Shown here: positions 61,285 through 64,000 of the stretch, piece after piece
How positions within the stretch are numbered: the first letter of the stretch is position 1
Layout of the letters: each line of letters begins with the position of its first letter
NCBI GenBank assembly: GCA_039720395.1
Contig: CM077833.1
Location: 28,294,271 to 28,358,270 of the forward strand
Length of the DNA stretch: 64,000 bases
Direction: 5' to 3'
From: Liquidambar formosana
Taxonomy: Eukaryota > Streptophyta > Magnoliopsida > Saxifragales > Altingiaceae
Translations under genes and position numbers: made by a program
Notes under the pieces: generated by a model
What the model was told of the DNA's origin: nothing
Databases searched by the model: none
The model's input: only the letters and a program-made list of their open reading frames with translations

Positions 61285-61475
61285 TCAAACTAGGCCGAGG
61301 GGATGGCCAAAGGCCTAGTTTGACGCGTAAATCATGAAATGATGATCGAGACAATGGTTTGGTAAGAATATCAGCTACCTGTTGTGTGGATGGCACAAAC
61401 CGGGTGATGAGAGATCCGAGAGCCACCTTTTCACGAACAAAATGATAATCAATTTCAATGTGTTTGGTCCTCGCA
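61285..61475 (-). pseudogene. RNase H C-terminal remnant of Copia pol
   Basis: The minus strand encodes ARTKHIEIDYHFVREKV, then VADILTKPLSRSSFHDLRVK and LGL, the conserved end of Copia polyproteins. It is preceded directly by LTR-derived sequence rather than reverse transcriptase; the join lies at the word ATGCGAG. Confidence 0.9.
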
Positions 61476-61588
61476 TACAGCCTAGCACACGGAATCAACA
61501 CGGCATCAATCAAGAGATTGATTTTGCATCATCTCCACTCTTCAAGGCAGAGTCATCTCCATGCTTCAAGGCAGAATACTTCTCCTTT
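61471..61588 (-). repeat. Third, partial LTR copy inside the Copia element
   Basis: About 118 bp identical to the first part (transcription sense) of the LTRs, in the same orientation, sandwiched between the protease start and the RNase H remnant. Its outer join forms a 16-bp perfect palindrome arm pair (61573-61588 and 61591-61606). Confidence 0.9.
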
Positions 61589-61589
61589 G

Positions 61590-62792
61590 TAAAGGAGAAG
61601 TATTCTCAATATGTGTAATATCCAAAGTGTCACCATTTCCAACCATTATTTTTTCAGAACCAAAATAAGGAGTACAAGACTTCAACTTACCATTGTCTCC
61701 TGTCATGTGTTGTGTGGCTCCAGTATCGGGAAACCAAGCAATATCTTGGCTATCTGAAATTGAGGAAGCTGCAAAGGCTTGAGCCAAGTCCCCAGGTTGG
61801 TAATTCTGGTTAAACCTTTGAAAGCACTGTTTTGCCGTATGCCTTGGCTTGTCACAGATTTGACAAAAGACTCCTTTATCCTTCCCTTCATTAGTGGGCT
61901 GATTGAGTGCCTCATTCCTACCTGCATGATTAGTAGGACCCCTTTGCCCCATGGACTCACGGTTTGGTTGATAAGTGGTGGCTTGAGTGAATCCACGGCC
62001 TTTTGAATTAAAGGACCCTTGTTTCCCTTTTCTAGAAAATTTACCACCACCCTGTCCTTGTCCTTGTGTGCGTTGTCCAACAAATGCCATATGTGGGTCA
62101 GCTCCCCCAAAAGCTTCAGAGTTATGGAGAGTTTTCATCGTCTCGTGACTCTGAAGTAGGGGCACAACCTCTTTGTATGAAGGAATGGGAGGTTTAAGCA
62201 TGGTAGTAACAAATGGTTCATAGCCTGAGCCTAAGCCTTTTAAGAGGCCAAAGACTTTCTGTTTATCATTTATAGGTTGACCAATGGCTGCCAAACCATC
62301 GCAAATTTCTTTAAAAACTCGAAGATAATCAGCCATTGTGTCAAAATCTTTACGACGATGATATTGCAATTTTTGTAACAAATAAAATTCTCTTTCTTGT
62401 GATTCTTGGGCAAAGGAATCAATAAGAGCTTTCCATACCTCAGAGGAAGTTTCAAGTCCCACGACTATTCCAAGAACTTCTTCAGACAAAGTCCCGGTGA
62501 TCCAACCTCGAAGCAATCGATCCGATCGCCTCCATAGGTTGTACTCTGGATTCTCTGTGAATTGCTTCTCTCCTGCAGCTTCAGCAGTTGAGACTGAGAT
62601 GAACTTCTCAGGCATTGAGAAGTTTCCATCGAGGAATCCTATCATCTCCTGGCTCTCGACCAACCCCATCATCTGGGTCTTCCACAGAAGAAAATTTGAC
62701 TGGGTTAATTTCAAGGAAACAAAGTTCCCAATATTGAGAGAAGACGGGTAAGGGTACTTTGCAGCGATTGAGGTTATAGAGGATGAGGCCAT
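61590..62792 (-). CDS. Copia Gag plus truncated protease
   Basis: One open frame of about 400 residues starts MASSSITSIAAKYPYPSSLN. The N-terminal half is the plant Copia gag (LTQSNFLLWKTQMMGLVESQ; FYLLQKLQYHRRKDFDTMAD). A Gly/Gln/Arg-rich segment follows, then the CCHC zinc knuckle CQICDKPRHTAKQC. The frame enters the aspartic protease (WFPDTGATQHMT, with DTG catalytic motif) but ends a few dozen residues later at the internal deletion, so the protease is incomplete and integrase and reverse transcriptase are absent. Gag would package element RNA in virus-like particles. The open frame continues a short way into the LTR-derived fragment, to 61566. Confidence 0.93.
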
Positions 62793-62834
62793 TGTCTGAG
62801 TATGAGATTTTCAATCAAAGACTCGTTAGAGTTT

Positions 62835-62847
62835 GGCTCTGATACCA
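62835..62847 (-). other. Primer-binding site of the Copia element
   Basis: Read on the minus strand, TGGTATCAGAGCC follows the 5' LTR immediately. It is the standard plant Copia site complementary to initiator tRNA-Met. Confidence 0.9.
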
Positions 62848-63234
62848 TAAACAGTTTTTGAGAACAAAATAACTGAAGAATTGATCACCCTTTCTCAATG
62901 TGTGTTGATCGTATTGTATATCATCAGTATATATACAAGGTGAATCAATACAAGAAAGGTAATAGCCTGATTTGAGGAATAAGTCTCCTCAATAGGATAG
63001 GAAACAAATTCCTAGAATTACTCAATCAAACTCCTAGGAATATTCAATCAATAAAATATTTATACAATCTTCATTGCTAGCTGTCTCAGCATCCTCTTAT
63101 GATATAGAATATCTCGCATACAGCCTAGCACACGGAATCAACACGGCATCAATCAAGAGATTGATTTTGCATCATCTCCACTCTTCAAGGCAGAGTCATC
63201 TCCATGCTTCAAGGCAGAATACTTCTCCTTTACA
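62848..63234 (-). repeat. 5' LTR of the Copia element
   Basis: 387 bp, same length as the other LTR, with no difference seen when read side by side. Identity of the two LTRs implies a recent insertion. Confidence 0.93.
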
Positions 63235-63408
63235 TATACTTCGTAATAAACTTGAATATGTCCCCGAGGTCTTACAACTTCTCACAACATCCGACCCAAT
63301 ATTGTTAACTGATAGACTTCATTATTTTTTTGGAGATGGAGTTGGGCTTATGTTTCCAGCTTACATAGAATTTCGAACAGGGGGGATTATAGAATGATTC
63401 GACTATGG

Positions 63409-63836
63409 AGGTGGTGACAGCAACGCTGTTACATTAACATGGGCCCTATCTTCATTATTGAACAACACGCACGAGTTGAAAAAGGTCCAAGATGAACTTG
63501 ACCTCCATGTTGGCAAGGAAAGACTGGTGAGTAGTGACTGAATCCTATATCAGCAAAATTGGTGTACCCCCAGGCCGTCGTTAAAGAGACGTTACGGTAC
63601 GTTGTATCCTCCAGGACCACGCCAGTTCATAGAGGACTGCACCATAGGTGGCTACCATGTCCCAAAAGGCACTCACCTATTAGTGAACCTTACAAAAATC
63701 CACTATGACCCGCATGATGGTCCAATCCGTCGGAGTTCTGACCGGATAGATTCCTCACCAACCACAAGGATGGTGATGTTAGGGGTCAGCATTATGAATT
63801 TCTCCCAGTAGTGGTTGAAGATCGTGCCCCGGAATT
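63409..63836 (+). pseudogene. CYP82-type P450 exon 2 pseudogene fragment
   Basis: The sequence follows exon 2 of the intact gene: GGDSNAVTLTWALSSLLNNT matches the I helix, then LKKVQDELDLHVGKERLV, then in other frames a KETLR-like stretch, [20 protein letters not shown] with GTHLLVNL, and a decayed heme-loop region ending near GTGCCCCGGAATT. At least three frame changes and stops are present, and the I-helix threonines are lost (SNA instead of SDTT). Exon 1 is not seen; the Copia element lies just upstream. Confidence 0.88.
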
Positions 63837-64000
63837 TCTTTTGGCCTTCTTTTTTAATTGACAAGAGAGATTTTATTAAATTAAATTAAAGAAATACACT
63901 AGTGGGACAGAAACATCACCAAACATTCTCACAAAAAAAACACAACTGAGAGAACAAAGATCCAAACATTAAGATATAATATAGATTTGGCATCAAACAC
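63837..64000. other. Right edge of window, nothing recognised
   Basis: AT-rich sequence cutting off the P450 pseudogene just after the heme loop. The phrase TTGACAAGAGAGATTTTATT hints at a repeat end, but no element can be defined before the window stops. Confidence 0.4.

Larger units (their letters stand above)
60891..63234 (-). mobile_element. Copia-type LTR retrotransposon, internally deleted
   Basis: The 2344-bp element lies on the minus strand between perfect 5-bp target duplications TATAC (60886-60890 and 63235-63239). Two 387-bp LTRs appear identical by eye. In transcription order: LTR (63234-62848), primer-binding site, gag and the start of protease (62792-61590), a stray LTR fragment (61588-61471), the RNase H end of pol, a polypurine tract, and LTR (61277-60891). 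Integrase and nearly all of reverse transcriptase are missing, so it cannot move by itself. Gag followed by protease and the RNase H wording fit Ty1/Copia. Confidence 0.93.

Noticed and set aside
61382..61618. Plus-strand frame across the Copia RNase H remnant
   Set aside because: It is the reverse strand of known Copia and LTR sequence.

Overview
This is a stretch of nuclear DNA from a flowering plant. It has AT-rich intergenic DNA, GT-AG introns, nuclear genes with plant-specific products (the cytochrome b6f subunit PetM with a plastid transit peptide, REM-type B3 proteins, a KANADI repressor, a CYP82 P450) and many plant transposable elements. I cannot name the species from sequence alone. 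The flavour of the proteins would fit a magnoliid or an early-diverging eudicot, but that is a guess.

Layout. (1) 1-1964: the 3' end of a molybdenum-cofactor-sulfurase-like gene, running in from the left edge. (2) 4.4-28.3 kb, + strand: a tandem cluster of B3 (REM-like) transcription factor genes in different states of health. Gene A (4396-5941) has two B3 domains but no recognisable first exon. Gene B (8805-14294) has six exons and three B3 domains, the third arising from an internal duplication of a two-exon module; a decayed fourth B3 lies downstream (15391-15603). Gene C (19743-22644) is intact, about 400 residues, with two B3 domains and a C-terminal AT-hook. Gene D (24885-28296) is a segmental duplicate of C, broken by two opposite frameshifts and carrying a tandemly doubled first exon. 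A tRNA-Asn gene sits antisense inside intron 1 of gene C. (3) 29772-30146: petM. (4) 31580-37147, - strand: a seven-exon TMEM147 homologue. (5) 37.1-49.6 kb: a long gene-poor stretch holding a solo LTR, a SINE with a clear target-site duplication, MITE remnants and a G-box-rich region. (6) 49634-52642: a KANADI4/ATS-like gene whose exon 1 is out of frame by one base. (7) 52.6-58.8 kb: no gene recognised. (8) 58800-60574: an intact two-exon CYP82-type P450, followed by a young but internally deleted Copia element (60891-63234) and a decayed second CYP82 exon (63409-63836).

The most interesting part is the B3 cluster. It shows whole-gene, exon, and exon-module duplication side by side, with a tRNA gene in one intron and a ~1 kb near-perfect palindrome just upstream of the intact gene C. 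Multi-exon coordinates were worked out by hand from reading phase, splice dinucleotides and agreement between paralogues; every intron phase quoted was checked arithmetically, but no transcript evidence was available.
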